Source of the DNA: Sulfitobacter sediminilitoris
GTDB lineage: Bacteria; Pseudomonadota; Alphaproteobacteria; Rhodobacterales; Rhodobacteraceae
Direction: 5' to 3'
Length of the DNA: 64,000 nucleotides
Assembly (NCBI RefSeq): GCF_010667575.1
Contig: NZ_JAABNT010000003.1
Span: 1 to 64,000 of the forward strand
Part shown: in pieces, positions 62,669-64,000 of the stretch
How positions within the stretch are numbered: position 1 is the first letter of the stretch
How the letters are laid out: each line of letters opens with the position of its first letter
The notes under the pieces: generated by a model
The model's input: the letters and a program-made list of their open reading frames with translations, nothing else
Told to the model about the DNA's origin: nothing
The model's database searches: none
Made by a program: the position numbers and the translations under genes

Positions 62669-63175
62669 ATGAATATCGACAAGAAGATCGCGGATGATCT
62701 TGTTGCGAACGATGTCTCTTTCGTGACCACCGTGCCCTGCAAACAGCTGGCCGGTGTGATCGAAGAGATGGAGAACCGCGACGAGATTTTCCACATCCCG
62801 TCCAACAAGGAAGACGAGGGCATGGGCCTGTGTGCTGGTGCCTTCATGGGCGGCAAGCGCCCTGCGATCATCATGCAGAACACAGCGATTGGTGTGACAA
62901 TCAACACGCTGGCGACCCTGACGCAGTTCTACCGGATGCCGCTGCCGATGATCATCTCTTATCGCGGAGAGCTGCGCGAGCCTGTGGCCTGCCAGGTGGA
63001 AATGGCAGTACATACCAAGGCGCTGCTGGCCCAACTCAACATCCCGACGTACCACTTCCACTGGCAAAAGGATGTCGAGGAGTTCGACAACATTCTGAAG
63101 TACACCTTCATGTGCAACAAACCCGTGGCGATCCTGACAGACGCCAACTTCTGGGGAGGCTACGGCGACCAATGA
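62669..63175 (+). CDS. comD: Sulfopyruvate decarboxylase alpha subunit ComD
   Basis: 168 residues, the PYR-half of a two-subunit ThDP decarboxylase. The ThDP Glu is in NKEDEGMGLCAGAFMGGKRPAII and MQNTAIGVTINTL follows. With ComE it decarboxylates sulfopyruvate to sulfoacetaldehyde. In methanogens ComDE serves CoM synthesis; here it serves catabolism. Its stop overlaps the comE start by 4 nt. Confidence 0.92.
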   Translation: MNIDKKIADDLVANDVSFVTTVPCKQLAGVIEEMENRDEIFHIPSNKEDEGMGLCAGAFMGGKRPAIIMQNTAIGVTINTLATLTQFYRMPLPMIISYRGELREPVACQVEMAVHTKALLAQLNIPTYHFHWQKDVEEFDNILKYTFMCNKPVAILTDANFWGGYGDQ

Positions 63176-63726
63176 TCCGTTCAGAAATTCTCAAAGAAAT
63201 CGCCCCGATCATCCGGGATCACCTTGTCGTCTGCAACATCGGGCTGCCCAGCCAGGAATTGCACATGATCGACGATCAGCCCACCAACTTTTACATGCTT
63301 GGTACGATGGGCCTGTCGTCCTCCATTGGCTTCGGTCTGGCGCTGGCGCAGGACAAGCCTGTCATCTCGATTGATGGCGACGGTTCTGTCCTGACCAACC
63401 TCGGCACGCTGCCCACCATCGCGAATAACGCGACGGGCAACTACACGCTGCTGATCATCGACAACGGTTCCTATGGCTCAACCGGGGATCAGCCCACGTA
63501 TGCGGGCCGGAAAACCTCGCTCGCGGCTGTTGCAACTGCCTGTGGCTGCGAAAACGTGATCGAGGTGCAGGACAAGGATTTGCCACCTGTCTTGCAAGCG
63601 GCCATCGACAGCGACGAGATGACGATCATCGTCTGCAAATGTGACAGCGGCAATATCAAGCTGCCCGTGATTACGATGGACCCTGTCGTCATCCGCCACC
63701 GCTTCATGGAAGCTGTGAAAGCCTGA
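63172..63726 (+). CDS. comE: Sulfopyruvate decarboxylase beta subunit ComE
   Basis: 184 residues, the PP-half with ThDP/Mg motif GDGSVLTNLGTLPTIANN and the GSYGSTGDQPT segment that follows. Complete as the partner of ComD. Its stop overlaps the slcD start by 1 nt. Confidence 0.92.
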   Translation: MIRSEILKEIAPIIRDHLVVCNIGLPSQELHMIDDQPTNFYMLGTMGLSSSIGFGLALAQDKPVISIDGDGSVLTNLGTLPTIANNATGNYTLLIIDNGSYGSTGDQPTYAGRKTSLAAVATACGCENVIEVQDKDLPPVLQAAIDSDEMTIIVCKCDSGNIKLPVITMDPVVIRHRFMEAVKA

Positions 63727-64000
63727 TGGGCGCTGACGCCATCCATAGCGCCGAGGACGCCCGCCGGTTGGCGAAGCGGCGGCTGCCATGGATGGTGTTT
63801 GACTATATCGATGGCTCGGCCGGAGCCGAAACAGGGGCGGCACGCAACCGTGCCGCCCTTGATGCCATGACGCTGCGGCCACGCATCCTGCGCGATGTGA
63901 GCGAACGGTCGCTGTCCTCCAGTGTTTTTGGCAAACCCACCAAACGTCCCTTTGGGATCGCCCCCATGGGCATGTGCAACCTGTCAGCGCCCGGTGCCGA
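63726..64000 (+). CDS. slcD: Sulfolactate dehydrogenase-like FMN enzyme (SlcD), partial
   Basis: Open to the window end; about 91 residues visible. The N-terminal part (AKRRLPWMVFDYIDGSAGAETGA, then LRPRILRDVSERSLSSSVFGK and FGIAPMGMCNL) matches the FMN-dependent alpha-hydroxyacid/lactate dehydrogenase family. In Roseovarius SlcD oxidises (S)-sulfolactate to sulfopyruvate, the ComDE substrate, and gives electrons to a respiratory acceptor. The assignment rests mainly on operon position. Confidence 0.75.
   Translation, partial: MGADAIHSAEDARRLAKRRLPWMVFDYIDGSAGAETGAARNRAALDAMTLRPRILRDVSERSLSSSVFGKPTKRPFGIAPMGMCNLSAPGA

Noticed and set aside
1..64000. CRISPR arrays, rRNA operons or replication origins
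   Set aside because: No regularly spaced direct repeats, rRNA-like sequence or oriC/iteron pattern was seen.

Overview
The window is a 64 kb piece of a high-GC alphaproteobacterial chromosome. It most resembles the marine Roseobacter group (Rhodobacteraceae). Support comes from gene order around ccoNOQP/fnrL with an Orf277-type universal stress gene between them, the split his cluster, choline ABC genes of choXWV type, TRAP transport of a sulfonate, and a dihydroxypropanesulfonate (DHPS) catabolic operon. This assignment is inference from gene content; no rRNA gene is present.

Left end (1-5046): accessory DNA. It holds a possible inverted-repeat remnant, an ABM-domain protein with a NahD-type isomerase, a short tyrosine recombinase, and an overlapping three-gene module (DUF3489, DUF2924, large serine recombinase). 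It stops next to the 3' end of tRNA-Tyr, so it looks like one end of a genomic island.

Core block (5047-27805): tRNA-Tyr, an RlmB-type methyltransferase, hisE-hisF-hisA and hisH-hisB separated by three tandem opposite-strand DUF2147 genes, a receiver/degenerate-GGDEF protein, tRNA-Gly, ctaD, a HemG-like flavodoxin, lipB, a FrnE-like protein, a peptidoglycan-binding protein, tRNA-Leu, an AEC transporter, and the minus-strand run SPOR lipoprotein-dacC-tmk-holB-tatD-MBL hydrolase, then tRNA-Ser.

Cyanate block (27984-33685): a PAS/sigma-54 activator is divergent from a nitrate/cyanate-type ABC transporter and cyanase. A near-perfect 31-nt palindrome lies between them. A 7TM-type histidine kinase and a LuxR-type response regulator follow, with overlapping divergent 5' ends, then a lysine-rich unknown protein, a gamma-glutamyltransferase and an acetamidase/formamidase.

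Microaerobic respiration block (40258-51560): ccoNOQP, ccoGHIS-hemN, a Usp gene and fnrL. Two FNR-type boxes stand exactly where FnrL would control the ccoN/usp pair and ccoG.

Osmolyte and sulfonate block (51773-64000): choXWV, then a LacI regulator with two tandem operators 21 bp apart, divergent from a sulfonate operon. The operon order is small membrane protein, TRAP transporter (three genes), hpsN, hpsO, hpsP, usp, comD, comE, and slcD cut by the window end. Together these would import DHPS, oxidise it to sulfolactate and sulfopyruvate, and decarboxylate it to sulfoacetaldehyde. The next enzyme (Xsc) is not in the window.
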